This document shows, one piece after another, positions 37,732 to 46,794 of a DNA stretch of 64,000 bases (position 1 is its first letter; every line of letters starts with the position of its first letter). The position numbers were made by a program, and so were the translations under genes. Source of the stretch: Actinoplanes xinjiangensis (GTDB taxonomy: Bacteria > Actinomycetota > Actinomycetes > Mycobacteriales > Micromonosporaceae); contig NZ_QGGR01000027.1 of NCBI RefSeq assembly GCF_003148685.1, positions 56,979 to 120,978 on the forward strand, given 5' to 3'. The notes under the pieces are model-generated. The model was not told where the DNA came from. It was given only the letters and a program-made list of their open reading frames with translations, and made no database searches.

Positions 37732-38640
37732 TCAGGTCCAGGGGCCGAAGACGTCGTCGCCGTTCGCGGAGATCGTGGCGCAGAGCGTGTCCAGGTCGGT
37801 GCCGGAGGCGGTGGCGAGTGCCCGCATGGTGATCGGGATCAGGTAGGAGGCGTTGGGCCGGCCCCGGTACGGCGTCGGTGTGAGATAGGGCGCGTCGGTC
37901 TCGACCATCATCTGCGCCGGCGGGGTGATCGCGGCCGCCGCGCGGAGGTTGCCGGCGCTGGCGAAGGTGACCGTGCCGGCGAAGCTGAGGTAGTAGCCGC
38001 GGCGGACGCATTCGGCGGCGAAGTCGGCGTCGCCGGAGAAGCAGTGCAGGACGACCCGGTCGGGTGCGCCCTCGGAGTCGAGGACCCGCAGCACGTCGGC
38101 GTGGGCGTCGCGGTCGTGGATGATCAGGGCCTTGCCGTGGCGCTTGGCGATGGCGATGTGGGCGCGGAAGCTCTCCTCCTGGGCGGCACGGCCCTCATCA
38201 CCGGTACGGAACGTGTCCATCCCGGTCTCGCCGACCCCACGGACCCGGGGCCGGGCGGCCAGTGCCTCGATCTGCCGCAGCGCCTCGTCCAGATCGGACA
38301 GGCGGGGCGCCTCGTTGGGGTGCAGGGCGACCGCGGCCAACACCTGGTCGTACCGGTCGGCCAGGTCGGCGCCCCAGCGGGACGAGTCGACGTCCACGCC
38401 CACCTGCACGAGCCGGTCGATGCCGCTCTTGGCCGCCGCCCCGATCAGCACGTCGATCGGGTCACCCTCTCCGGTGACACCGGCCTCCTGGATGGTGAGG
38501 TCGAGGTGGGTGTGGCTGTCGAAGACCGGGACCGCGAGCGGCTCCGGGGCCGGCGGGAATTCGCCTGCCCGGCGGGATTCCTTGGCACGGCGGCGGTCTG
38601 AAGGAGACGGACCGGAGGTTGACGAAGGCATGTGAGACAT
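37732..38640 (-). CDS. tatD: TatD-family metal-dependent deoxyribonuclease
   Basis: TIM-barrel hydrolase of the TatD family. Metal motifs: DSHTHLDL near residues 40-47, GETGMD, HDRDAHAD, HCFSGD and ETDAPYLTP. About 302 residues from MSHMPSS at 38640; an ATG three codons later is also possible. A Ser/Pro-rich N-terminal extension of about 35 residues is longer than usual. Between metG and rsmA in conserved order. Confidence 0.92.
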   Translation of the reverse strand: MSHMPSSTSGPSPSDRRRAKESRRAGEFPPAPEPLAVPVFDSHTHLDLTIQEAGVTGEGDPIDVLIGAAAKSGIDRLVQVGVDVDSSRWGADLADRYDQVLAAVALHPNEAPRLSDLDEALRQIEALAARPRVRGVGETGMDTFRTGDEGRAAQEESFRAHIAIAKRHGKALIIHDRDAHADVLRVLDSEGAPDRVVLHCFSGDADFAAECVRRGYYLSFAGTVTFASAGNLRAAAAITPPAQMMVETDAPYLTPTPYRGRPNASYLIPITMRALATASGTDLDTLCATISANGDDVFGPWT

Positions 38641-38710
38641 TCTGCACGCCGAGATTTCCGGTAACCGGGAGTTCATCAGATATCCACCGTGGTCACTTAG
38701 GTTGCGCTCC

Positions 38711-39745
38711 GTGACCGTGACCGGTGAGGACAGCGAGCTGGGTGCCGACCCGCTCGACCCACCCCTGATGGCACCGCTCCGCCGGGACCTGAGCTGGCAG
38801 CAGGTGCAGTCGATGAGCCAGTCCGTCGGTTACCGCGACGACGCGGAGCTGCGCCGGATCCGGGCGACCGCCGCGGTCCGCCGGGGCACCCGGATGACGA
38901 AGGTGCTGTCCCCGGCTCAGGTCGCCGGTCATCTCGGCGGCTGGCTGCCGTACGGGTTCTGTTACCGCACGTGCGACATCGCCCACCTGCGTGAACCCCG
39001 GGATCTGGGGCTGCTGCGCACCGACGGCATGACCGACGACAACGTGACGTTCGCGCTGCGCTGGCGGGCCGTCGACCCGCTCGACTACGAGGTGCCGGCC
39101 GGGGCGGCGCAGCCGGGGCTGCCCGGACTGCCGGGGCACTCGCGGATCGGGGCGATGGTGCTGGGTACCGGTTTCAGCCCGAGCACCGACGATCTGATCC
39201 CGGAGTATGTGACGGCCGGGTTCGCGGACCTGCCGCTGTCGGCGAACGCGCAGCTGCTCGCCCATCTGCCGGGCGGGGACGAGGTGGTGCTGTACACGTA
39301 CCAGCCGGAGCAGCACGGGTGGCTGCGGCTGGCCGGCCCGCGCTGGCGGAGCCTGCTGTCGGAGATCCCCGGCGGCAGCCCGGACCGCGAGTACGTGCCG
39401 TGCACCGCGACGGCTTCGGCCCGGCTGGTCGGGCGGATCGACGGCAACGAGTACGAGGCGGTCGCCGACCCGCCCGGCGAGTTCCGGGTGCGGGCGTTGA
39501 CCCGGGCCGCGCGGTACCCGGTGCAGACCCTGTCCCGGCGGGCCGAGCAGGCACGCTGGCGGGGTGTGCCGTGCTGGGTGCTGCAGCGGGACGAGACGTG
39601 GGCGCGGCTGCGGCTGTTGCGCCCGGACGCGGACACGGTCAACGCGGTCGGGGCGCGGTGTTACGAGCGGGGCGTCTACGAGGCGTGGGCACCGATCAAC
39701 GAGATAACCGACCACCACATCGCGGACATCGCGTACCAGATGTGA
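38711..39745 (+). CDS. Uncharacterised 344-residue protein
   Basis: I do not recognise this family. Soluble, no signal peptide; start at GTG 38711 (TVTGEDSELG) or TTG 38702. Early part SWQQVQSMSQSVGYRDDAELRRIRATAAVRRGTR; then AHLGGW-like GHLGGWLPYGFCYRTCDIAHLREP and a C-terminal VNAVGARCYERGVYEAWAPINEI that looks like a small folded domain with conserved Trp/Tyr. Codon use matches its neighbours. It is divergent from tatD and converges on the secreted PKD-like protein. The beta-rich middle suggests an immunity or toxin-related role only as speculation. Confidence 0.8.
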   Translation: MTVTGEDSELGADPLDPPLMAPLRRDLSWQQVQSMSQSVGYRDDAELRRIRATAAVRRGTRMTKVLSPAQVAGHLGGWLPYGFCYRTCDIAHLREPRDLGLLRTDGMTDDNVTFALRWRAVDPLDYEVPAGAAQPGLPGLPGHSRIGAMVLGTGFSPSTDDLIPEYVTAGFADLPLSANAQLLAHLPGGDEVVLYTYQPEQHGWLRLAGPRWRSLLSEIPGGSPDREYVPCTATASARLVGRIDGNEYEAVADPPGEFRVRALTRAARYPVQTLSRRAEQARWRGVPCWVLQRDETWARLRLLRPDADTVNAVGARCYERGVYEAWAPINEITDHHIADIAYQM

Positions 39746-39793
39746 ACAGGGTGATGCCCGCCGAGCCGGGGTGGCTCGACGGGCATCGGCGTT

Positions 39794-41047
39794 TCAGCTA
39801 CGCGTGATCTTGGCGGAGCGGTACGTGCCGCGGAAGTTGTCCGCCCGGTCGTAGGCCCAGACCTCGACCGCGAAGAACTGGTTCTTGCCGAGACCGGCCG
39901 GGAGCTTGAGCGTCCACTTACCGTTCACGACCTTCACCTTGACGCCGGTGGCGTAGCAGTACTTGTTGACGTCGGCGTCGGTGTAGTAGCGCTTCCACTT
40001 CCGGGCCGGGGTCAGGCAGTAGGCCTTACCGGTGGAGGTGACCCGGAACGCGGTGACGCCGACGTGACGCAGACCGGACTGCTTGTCGACCGCGGTGCCC
40101 TTGATCGTCTTCCAGGAAGCCGCCCGGTTCGTCGAGGACGGCTTCTTGATCGAGACGGTCGGGCCCGAGACGTCCTTCACCACGTTGATCTTCGCGGCGG
40201 TCTGGAAGTAGGCGTAACCCTTGTCGTTGCCCCACGAGATCTTGAGCGCCCGGACACCGGCGATCCGGCCCTTGCCGACCCGGACCCACGTCTTCTTGGC
40301 CGCGTCCCACTTCCAGTAGTAGTGGATGTAGGCGCCGTTCAGCGAGCGCACCGAGGCCTTGTGTGCGGAGATCGAACCGTCGGACCAGTCGATCCGGTAC
40401 ATCTTCGCGCCGGCGGGCACCTTGGCGATCTTCACGTTGAAGGGGGCGCCCTGGTAGACGGCCTTCTTGTTGAGCGAGATCGCGCCGGCCGGGATGGTGA
40501 CGCCGACGGTCCGGGCCGGGATCGCCGAGGCGTTACCGGCCGGGTCGGTGACGGTCACGGTGATCTTGAAGTTGCCGGCCCGGTTGTACGCCTTGGTGGC
40601 GGTGAACGTGGTCGGGCTGAGCACGGTGCTGGTGCCGTCGCCCCAGCTCACCACCCGCTTGAGGGTCTCGGGGGCGTCGATCGGGTCGCTGAACTCGGTC
40701 GCGTTCTGGCCGATGGTGACCCGCTGACCGGTCCACACCGAGGAGTAGTCGAGCCGGAACGAGCCGGTCGGCACCGTGGTGTCCGGCTCGGCCGTGCCCG
40801 GGTCGGTAGTACCCGGGTCGGTCGTGCCGGGGTCGGTGGTACCGGGATCGGTCGTGCCCGGGTCGGTGGTCCCCGGGTCGATGGTGTCCAGGGTGGAGGC
40901 CGACTGCTCGGTGACAGTCGCCCCGCCCTGACCGGTCGGCGCGTCGTTGGGCCCGCCCGGGATCGCGTAGGCGGGCGAACCCACGAGCGCGGTGCCCGCC
41001 AGCAGGGCAACCGCGACCACAACGGGCTGCGCAAGGCGTAGTTTCAC
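39794..41047 (-). CDS. Secreted protein with TDPGT repeats and PKD-like domain
   Basis: 417 residues. Signal peptide KLRLAQPVVVAVALLAGTALVGSPAYA, cleaved before IPGG. A linker of TDPGT repeats (near residues 52-85) leads to a PKD-like beta domain (RVVSWGDGTSTVLSPTTFTATKAYNRAG, near 128-155), a second WSDGS-type region near 220, and a Lys/Tyr-rich C-terminal Ig-like part. No enzyme motif and no sortase signal. Probably a surface or extracellular structural protein. GTG at 41047 has AAGGAG just upstream; a longer in-frame start at 41074 is less likely. Confidence 0.85.
   Translation of the reverse strand: MKLRLAQPVVVAVALLAGTALVGSPAYAIPGGPNDAPTGQGGATVTEQSASTLDTIDPGTTDPGTTDPGTTDPGTTDPGTTDPGTAEPDTTVPTGSFRLDYSSVWTGQRVTIGQNATEFSDPIDAPETLKRVVSWGDGTSTVLSPTTFTATKAYNRAGNFKITVTVTDPAGNASAIPARTVGVTIPAGAISLNKKAVYQGAPFNVKIAKVPAGAKMYRIDWSDGSISAHKASVRSLNGAYIHYYWKWDAAKKTWVRVGKGRIAGVRALKISWGNDKGYAYFQTAAKINVVKDVSGPTVSIKKPSSTNRAASWKTIKGTAVDKQSGLRHVGVTAFRVTSTGKAYCLTPARKWKRYYTDADVNKYCYATGVKVKVVNGKWTLKLPAGLGKNQFFAVEVWAYDRADNFRGTYRSAKITRS
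40794..40883 (-). repeat. 15-base tandem repeat encoding TDPGT units
   Basis: Six direct 15-base copies related to gtgcccgggtcggtc, in frame with the protein, encode the repeated Thr-Asp-Pro-Gly-Thr linker. Copies differ mostly at third codon positions, so the peptide is conserved while the DNA has drifted; copy number may vary between strains. Confidence 0.9.
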
Positions 41048-41125
41048 AGAACTCCTTCGAGGGGTGGTTGCCACACGACGGAGCTGAGCGGTCGTTACGA
41101 ACCCGTACCGATGAAACGCACCCGT

Positions 41126-41169
41126 TCCCCCGTGGCATCCGAGAACTTACCCGGGAGTACCACGGGGGA
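41126..41169 (-). terminator. Hairpin downstream of metG
   Basis: tcccccgtgg (41126-41135) and ccacggggga (41160-41169) pair perfectly around a 24-base loop. It is 32 bases past the metG stop and about 80 bases ahead of the secreted-protein gene. It may terminate metG or belong to the leader of the next gene; no U tract. Confidence 0.5.
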
Positions 41170-41200
41170 TCAACGCATTTGACGAAGACGATCCGTTCGG

Positions 41201-43006
41201 TCAGGAGTCCTCGCCGCCGAGGCGGGCGAGCTCTTCCTCCACTACGGACGGATCGAGCTTGCGGAAGACCGGTTTCGGGGCGGCCAGCGGAGTGCCGGCG
41301 ACCAGCGGCACCGACTCCCAGCGGGTGCCGACGGTGTAGTCGCCGGTCAGGATGGGATAGGACGGACCGCCGTCGAGGTCCTCGACCTCCTCGATCCGCG
41401 GCATCGGCGCGTGCACGCCCACGCCGCCGAGCAGCTCGAACACCTTCTGCGCGGAGTGCGGCAGGAACGGGGTCAGCAGCGTGTTCGCGTCGCTGACCAC
41501 CTGGAGCGCCACGTGCAGGACGGTGGCCTGCCGCGGCTTGTCCTCATCGGACTTCAGCTTCCACGGGGCCTGCTCGGACAGATACTTGTTGGCCTCGGCG
41601 ACCACCCGCATCGCCTCGCCGATCGCCGCCTTCTGCCGGTGCTTGCCGATCAGCTCACCGACCGTGGTGAAACCGGTCTTCGCGACCGCCAGGACGGCAC
41701 GGTCCTCGTCGGTCAGCTCGCCGGCCGCCGGGATCTCGCCGAAGTTCTTCGCGGCCATCGAGACCGACCGGTTGACCAGGTTGCCCCAGCCGGCCACCAG
41801 CTCGTCGTTGTTGCGCCGGACGAACTCGGCCCAGGTGAAGTCGGTGTCGTTGGACTCGGGGCCGGCGGCCGCGATGAAGTAGCGCAGGGCGTCCGCGTCG
41901 TAGCGCTCGAGGAAGTCGCGCACGTAGATGACCACCCGGCGCGACGAGGAGAACTTCTTGCCCTCCATCGTCAGGTACTCACTCGACACGACCTCGGTGG
42001 GCAGGTTGAGCTTGCCCAGGTCACCGGGGGCACCGGCCTTGTCGCCCTCGCCGGAGTAGCCGAGCAGCAGGGCCGGCCAGATCACCGAGTGGAAGACGAT
42101 GTTGTCCTTGCCCATGAAGTAGTAGCCGAGCGCGTCCTTGCCCTGCGCGTCGGCCGACCACCACTGCCGCCACGCCTCCGGGTCGCCGGTGCGCCGCGCC
42201 CACTCGACGGACGCCGACAGGTAGCCGATGACCGCGTCGAACCAGACGTAGATGCGCTTGTCGGCCCGGTCGCGCCAGCCGTCGAGCGGGATCGGGACGC
42301 CCCACTCCAGGTCACGGGTGATGGCCCGGGGCTGGAGGTCGTCGAGCAGGTTGCGGGAGAACTTGAGGACGTTGGGCCGCCAGTTCTCCCGGCGGTCCAG
42401 CCAGCCCCCGATCGCCTCGGCGAACGCCGGCAGGTCGAGGAAGAAGTGCTCGGTCTCGACGAACTGCGGGGTCTCCCCGTTGATCCGGGAGCGCGGGTTG
42501 ACCAGCTGCTCCGGGTCGAGCTGGTTGCCGCAGTTGTCGCACTGGTCGCCGCGGGCGCCGTCGTAGCCGCAGATCGGGCAGGTGCCCTCGATGTAGCGGT
42601 CCGGCAGGGTGCGGCCGGTGGACGGGGAGATCGCGCCGAGCGTGGTGCGGGCGACGATGTAGCCGTTGCGGTGCAGCCCCTCGAACAGCTCCTGGACGAT
42701 CGCGTAGTGGTTGCGCGTGGTCGTCCGGGTGAACAGGTCGTAGGAGAGGCCCAGACCGTGCAGGTCCTCCACGATCACCCGGTTGTAACGGTCGGCGAGC
42801 TGCCGCGGGGTCACCCCGTCGGCGTCGGCCTGGACCTGGATCGGAGTGCCGTGCTCGTCGGTGCCGGACACCATGAGCACGTCGTGGCCGGCCATCCGCA
42901 TGTACCGGCTGAAAACGTCGGAGGGCACCCCGAAGCCGGAGACATGACCGATGTGGCGCGGACCGTTGGCGTAGGGCCAGGCGACCGCGGCGAGAACGTG
43001 ACTCAT
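41201..43006 (-). CDS. metG: Methionyl-tRNA synthetase
   Basis: Charges tRNA-Met. HIGH-type motif as PYANGPRHIGH near residues 11-21, one zinc knuckle CPICGYDGARGDQCDNCG near 139-156, and the KMSKS loop as KKFSSSR near 337. About 601 residues from MSHVLAAVAWPYANG at 43006. The KFSSS form of the loop belongs to one of the two bacterial MetG types. No C-terminal tRNA-binding EMAP-like domain is present. Confidence 0.96.
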   Translation of the reverse strand: MSHVLAAVAWPYANGPRHIGHVSGFGVPSDVFSRYMRMAGHDVLMVSGTDEHGTPIQVQADADGVTPRQLADRYNRVIVEDLHGLGLSYDLFTRTTTRNHYAIVQELFEGLHRNGYIVARTTLGAISPSTGRTLPDRYIEGTCPICGYDGARGDQCDNCGNQLDPEQLVNPRSRINGETPQFVETEHFFLDLPAFAEAIGGWLDRRENWRPNVLKFSRNLLDDLQPRAITRDLEWGVPIPLDGWRDRADKRIYVWFDAVIGYLSASVEWARRTGDPEAWRQWWSADAQGKDALGYYFMGKDNIVFHSVIWPALLLGYSGEGDKAGAPGDLGKLNLPTEVVSSEYLTMEGKKFSSSRRVVIYVRDFLERYDADALRYFIAAAGPESNDTDFTWAEFVRRNNDELVAGWGNLVNRSVSMAAKNFGEIPAAGELTDEDRAVLAVAKTGFTTVGELIGKHRQKAAIGEAMRVVAEANKYLSEQAPWKLKSDEDKPRQATVLHVALQVVSDANTLLTPFLPHSAQKVFELLGGVGVHAPMPRIEEVEDLDGGPSYPILTGDYTVGTRWESVPLVAGTPLAAPKPVFRKLDPSVVEEELARLGGEDS

Positions 43007-43138
43007 GACGTACAAGCGTAGTGACCGCTCACAGCGGCTCGCGAACGGATGACCACCTCTCTCGCCGCTATCCCGATTTGTCCCGACACGCCCGATCAGT
43101 GACGTGCTCGGCTCCGGGCCGCGGCGTTAGATGAACAG

Positions 43139-44023
43139 GTGACCGCAAACCCGCCACAACCAGGCGAAACGCCTCAGGAACCGGGCGACCCCTGGTCGTC
43201 GCCCGAGAGCGCCTGGTGGCACGAGACGGCCGACGAACCGGACCTGCCCGACGCCGGGTTACCCGTCGTCGCCCGGGCCCGGGACCTCACCGACCATCAG
43301 TTCGACCGGCAGACCGAGCGGCCGGTCACCGCAGGCGAGCTGATGATCATCGAGCCGGCCGTCCGGCCCGCGGCGGCCCCGCCACCCGAGATGCGCGTCG
43401 CGCCCGAGGTACGGGCCGCGCCCGAGGTCGAGGAGCGGCTGGCGAACTCGCCGTTCTGGATGAGCGAGGAGGAACGCGCCGCCGCCGAGCCGGTCCCGGC
43501 CGGCCCACCCGCCCGCAGGCGCCGGCGGCCCCCGGCCGACAACCCGCTGACCTCGCTGCTCTGCCTGATCGTGCTGAGCATGGTCGCGGCGTTCTTCGGC
43601 TGGGTCAGCGCGGAGCCGTTCTGGCTGGCGGTCGGGCACGGCGACCAGGGGTACGCGACCACCACCCGGTGCCACGGGAGCGGAGTGACCCAGCGATGCG
43701 TCGGGCAGTTCGCCACCGAGGGCTTCTCCGTCGCCCCGGTCACCCTGCTCGGCGTCGCCGGCGACGGGCGGCGGCCGGGGGCGGTCTCACCCGCCCGGAT
43801 GGTCGGCCCCACCAGCACCCAGGCCTACACCGCGGCGCCCGGAGCGCTCATGCACCTGCGCTGGACACTCGGGTTCCTGCTGGTGCTGATCTGCGGGTAC
43901 GGCATCACGGAGGCGACCGGGGCCCGGCGGCTGCCGTCCCGGCCCGCCCGGCGGGGGGCGACGATCGCCGGGTTCCTCGGCCCGCTCCTACTACTCGGCG
44001 GGTTCCTGGCGGCGGCCTACTGA
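43139..44023 (+). CDS. Hypothetical membrane protein with three helices
   Basis: 294 residues, GTG start. A cytosolic Pro/Glu-rich disordered region of about 135 residues, TM near 140-163, an external loop of about 70 residues with two Cys (TTRCHGSGVTQRCVG) that may form a disulfide, then two helices near 240-258 and 272-293. Function unknown. The stop codon lies inside the first copy of a 20-base tandem repeat. Confidence 0.75.
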   Translation: MTANPPQPGETPQEPGDPWSSPESAWWHETADEPDLPDAGLPVVARARDLTDHQFDRQTERPVTAGELMIIEPAVRPAAAPPPEMRVAPEVRAAPEVEERLANSPFWMSEEERAAAEPVPAGPPARRRRRPPADNPLTSLLCLIVLSMVAAFFGWVSAEPFWLAVGHGDQGYATTTRCHGSGVTQRCVGQFATEGFSVAPVTLLGVAGDGRRPGAVSPARMVGPTSTQAYTAAPGALMHLRWTLGFLLVLICGYGITEATGARRLPSRPARRGATIAGFLGPLLLLGGFLAAAY

Positions 44024-44130
44024 ACTGAGCGGCGGGCTACTGAACTGAGCGGCGGCCTACTGGAATGAGCGGCGGGCAATCGAACTGAGCGGCGGGCTAC
44101 CGAACTCAGCAGCGGCCCGCTGAAACGAGC
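44011..44130. repeat. 20-base tandem repeat, six copies, at a gene end
   Basis: Six direct copies of exactly 20 bases (consensus ggcgggctactgaactgagc) fill 44011-44130 without gaps. The first includes the last codons and TGA stop of the membrane protein gene; the others run into the gap before rsmI. Copies 1 and 2 differ by one base, later ones drift. There are no spacers, so it is not a CRISPR. Confidence 0.92.
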
Positions 44131-44147
44131 GGCCGCGCGTCGCGGCC
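44131..44147 (+). terminator. Short hairpin behind the 20-base repeats
   Basis: ggccgcg (44131-44137) and cgcggcc (44141-44147) pair around cgt and are followed by TCTTTCG. It directly follows the last repeat copy and may end transcription of the membrane protein gene. Confidence 0.5.
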
Positions 44148-44184
44148 TCTTTCGTGGGGACGGTCGCGGGTGGCCCGTACCGGA

Positions 44185-45042
44185 TCAGCGGTTTTCGTGG
44201 ACCAGGGCGTAGACCGAACGTTTCCGCAGACCGTGAGCGTCGGCCACCTGCTGGATCGCGTCGCGGCGCGAAGCGCCCGCCGCCTCCCGCCCGGCCACCT
44301 CGGCCCGCAACTGATCGTCGTCCGGCGCGACCGGCGGCCCAGCCGGCGCACCCGCCACCACCAGGGTGATCTCGCCCCGCGGCGGGTCCGCGGCGGCGCC
44401 GGCCGCCAGGGCGCCCAGCGTGTCCCGGCGGATCTCCTCGTAGGTCTTGGTCAACTCGCGGCAGATCGCGGCCTGCCGGTCGGCGCCGAAGATCGCCACC
44501 AGGTCCTCGCAGGCGCCGACGATCCGGTGCGGGGCCTCGAAGAAGACCAGGGTGCGCGGCTCGGCGGCCAGCTCCCGCAGCCGCCCGCGCCGCCCCGAGC
44601 CGGACCGGGGCAGGAAACCCTCGAAGACGAACCGGTCGCTGGGCAGGCCGGAGAGGGCCAGCGCGGTGGTCACCGCGCTCGGCCCAGGGGCCGAGGTCAC
44701 CGGGAAGCCGGCGTCCAGCGCGGCGCGGACCAGCCGGTAGCCGGGGTCGGAGACGCTGGGCATGCCCCCGTCGGTCACCACGGCGACGACGGCGCCGGAC
44801 CGCAGGGCCTCGACGAGTTCGGGGGTACGCCGTTCCTCGTTGCCCTCGAAGTAGGAGACGATCCGGCCGCCGACCGTGACGCCGAGGTCCCGGGCGAGCC
44901 GCGCGAGCCGCCGGGTGTCCTCCGCCGCGACGACGTCCGCCGAGGTCAGGACGTCGCGCAGGCGTGCCGAGGCATCGCCGGTGTTGCCCAGTGGGGCGCC
45001 CGCGAGCACGACCCGTCCGCCGGCTTCTTCTCCATGAGGCAT
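44185..45042 (-). CDS. rsmI: 16S rRNA 2'-O-ribose methyltransferase (C1402)
   Basis: Tetrapyrrole-methylase-fold enzyme. GRVVLAGAPLGNTGDASARL near residues 9-28, AAEDTRRL near 39-46, VVTDGGMPSVSDPGYRLV near 87-104 and the APGPSA SAM loop near 117-122 identify RsmI. 285 residues, normal. Divergent from pmt with a 75-base gap, a conserved actinobacterial pairing. Confidence 0.95.
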   Translation of the reverse strand: MPHGEEAGGRVVLAGAPLGNTGDASARLRDVLTSADVVAAEDTRRLARLARDLGVTVGGRIVSYFEGNEERRTPELVEALRSGAVVAVVTDGGMPSVSDPGYRLVRAALDAGFPVTSAPGPSAVTTALALSGLPSDRFVFEGFLPRSGSGRRGRLRELAAEPRTLVFFEAPHRIVGACEDLVAIFGADRQAAICRELTKTYEEIRRDTLGALAAGAAADPPRGEITLVVAGAPAGPPVAPDDDQLRAEVAGREAAGASRRDAIQQVADAHGLRKRSVYALVHENR

Positions 45043-45117
45043 CCGAAAAGTCCATCACATGACGAGACGCGCCGACGGCGGGCCTACGTTCTCAGCGACG
45101 GGGCCTACGATCGCGGG

Positions 45118-46701
45118 GTGACGACGGCGGCCACAGCTGAGACAGAACTCACCACCCCGGACTCCCCGGCCGAGGCGGAGTCGACCCCGGGTGGGCGTGT
45201 CATCCCCGAAGTCGTCCGGCGGCGCCTGTCGACGCTGGACCGGAGCTTCGACCCGTACTCGTGGCTGGTCACCGTGGTCATCACGGTGATCGCCGGGATC
45301 CTGCGGTTCGCCGGGGTCGACAAACCCAAGGGGTACATCTTCGACGAGGTGTATTACCCGACCGACGCGTGGGACATGCTGCAGCACGGCGTCGAGTGGG
45401 ACGAGAAGAACAACGGCGCGGCGTACGTGGTGCATCCCCCGCTCGGCAAGTGGCTGATCGCGCTCGGCGAGATCCCGTTCGGCAACACCGAGATGGGCTG
45501 GCGGTTCTCCACCGCGGTGGCCGGCACCCTGATGGTGCTGATCTTCATCCGGGTCGCCTACCGGCTGTTCCACTCGGTCGTGCTGGCCGGGATCGCCGGC
45601 CTGCTGATGGCGCTGGACGGTTTCCAGCTCGTGCTGTCGCGGACGTCCCTGCTGGACATCTTCATCGGGCTGTTCATCCTGATGACGTTCGCCGCCCTGG
45701 TGCTCGACCGCGACCACTACCGGCGCAGCTGGCAGCGGGCGCTGGAGCGCGGTTTCGACCCGTCGGCGACGCCGCACCTGCCGCGGATCATCCCGTGGTG
45801 GCTGCTGGCCTCCGGGGTGGCCTTCGGCATGGCGTGCAGTGTCAAGTGGAGCGCCCTGTTCTTCGCCCCGTTCTTCGCCGGGATGGTGCTCGTCTGGCGG
45901 GCCCAGGCACGGCGCTCGGCCGGGGTGCGCGGGCCGATCATCGCCGGGATCCTCGGCGATCTCGGCTGGCTGATCCTCACCTTCGGTCTGGTCATCGCGG
46001 TCTACCTGGCCAGTTGGACCGGGTGGTTCGTGACCGACAACGGCTACTTTCGGCACTACCGGGCGGACAACGGGTGGAGCGAGCCGCCGGTCATCGGTGC
46101 CTTGCAGAACCTGGCCCACTACCACTCCGAGGCGTTCAACTTCCACACCGGGCTGACGCAGAAGCACACCTATCAGTCGTGGCCGTGGCAGTGGCTGCTG
46201 CTGGGCCGGCCGGTGGCGTTCTACTGGAGTTCGGCGGCCGGCTGTGGCGCGGCCAGTTGCGCGGCCGAGATCCTGCTGGTCGGCACGCCGATCCTGTGGT
46301 GGTCGTTCCTGCCGGCGCTGGGTGTGATGGCGTGGTTCGGGGTGGCCCGGCGGGACTGGCGGGCCAACGCGATCATGACCGGGGTGGTGGCCGGGCTGCT
46401 GCCGTGGTTCTACTTCGCGGTCAAGGACGGCCGGACGATGTTCGCCTTCTACGCGATGCCGGCGCTGCCGTTCCTGATCCTGGCGGTGGTCTACGTCCTC
46501 GGGGCGATCATGACACCGGCGAGCGGGATGACCTCGGGGACCGCGCGAACCGACCGGCAGCTGGTGGGCACGGTCGTGGTGAGCACCTACGTCATCCTGG
46601 TGGCGCTCTGTTTCGCCTACTTCCACCCGATTTTCGTGGGCACGATCATGCCCTACGACGACTGGTCGGTGCGGATGTGGCTGGGCGGCCGCTGGATCTA
46701 G
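45118..46701 (+). CDS. pmt: Protein O-mannosyltransferase
   Basis: GT39 membrane enzyme that moves mannose from polyprenyl-phosphate mannose to secreted proteins as they are exported. About ten helices; the first external loop has FDEVYYPTDAWDM near residues 79-91 with the catalytic Asp-Glu pair, and HPPLGKWLIALGE near 108-120. 527 residues. GTG at 45118. The secreted Thr-rich repeat protein nearby could be a substrate, but that is only inference. Confidence 0.94.
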   Translation: MTTAATAETELTTPDSPAEAESTPGGRVIPEVVRRRLSTLDRSFDPYSWLVTVVITVIAGILRFAGVDKPKGYIFDEVYYPTDAWDMLQHGVEWDEKNNGAAYVVHPPLGKWLIALGEIPFGNTEMGWRFSTAVAGTLMVLIFIRVAYRLFHSVVLAGIAGLLMALDGFQLVLSRTSLLDIFIGLFILMTFAALVLDRDHYRRSWQRALERGFDPSATPHLPRIIPWWLLASGVAFGMACSVKWSALFFAPFFAGMVLVWRAQARRSAGVRGPIIAGILGDLGWLILTFGLVIAVYLASWTGWFVTDNGYFRHYRADNGWSEPPVIGALQNLAHYHSEAFNFHTGLTQKHTYQSWPWQWLLLGRPVAFYWSSAAGCGAASCAAEILLVGTPILWWSFLPALGVMAWFGVARRDWRANAIMTGVVAGLLPWFYFAVKDGRTMFAFYAMPALPFLILAVVYVLGAIMTPASGMTSGTARTDRQLVGTVVVSTYVILVALCFAYFHPIFVGTIMPYDDWSVRMWLGGRWI

Positions 46702-46746
46702 CGGCGACGCGCCGGGTCGCTACCACCGAGGGGCGCGAACGAAAGG

Positions 46747-46794
46747 GCGCGCCCCGATCGCCTGCCACGGGGGAAGCGGGCGATTGGGGCGCGC
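46747..46794 (+). terminator. 19-base stem-loop behind pmt
   Basis: Arms at 46747-46765 and 46776-46794 pair along 19 positions, 17 perfect and two G-U type, with a ten-base loop. It begins 46 bases after the pmt stop. No U tract follows, but the stem is very stable. Confidence 0.7.

Noticed and set aside
41048..41200. Possible c-di-AMP riboswitch before the secreted protein gene
   Set aside because: Only a single hairpin with a plain loop is seen; conserved riboswitch core sequences are absent.
44011..44130. Possible CRISPR array
   Set aside because: The 20-base units are contiguous with no unique spacers, and no cas genes are near. The same holds for 63378-63775.
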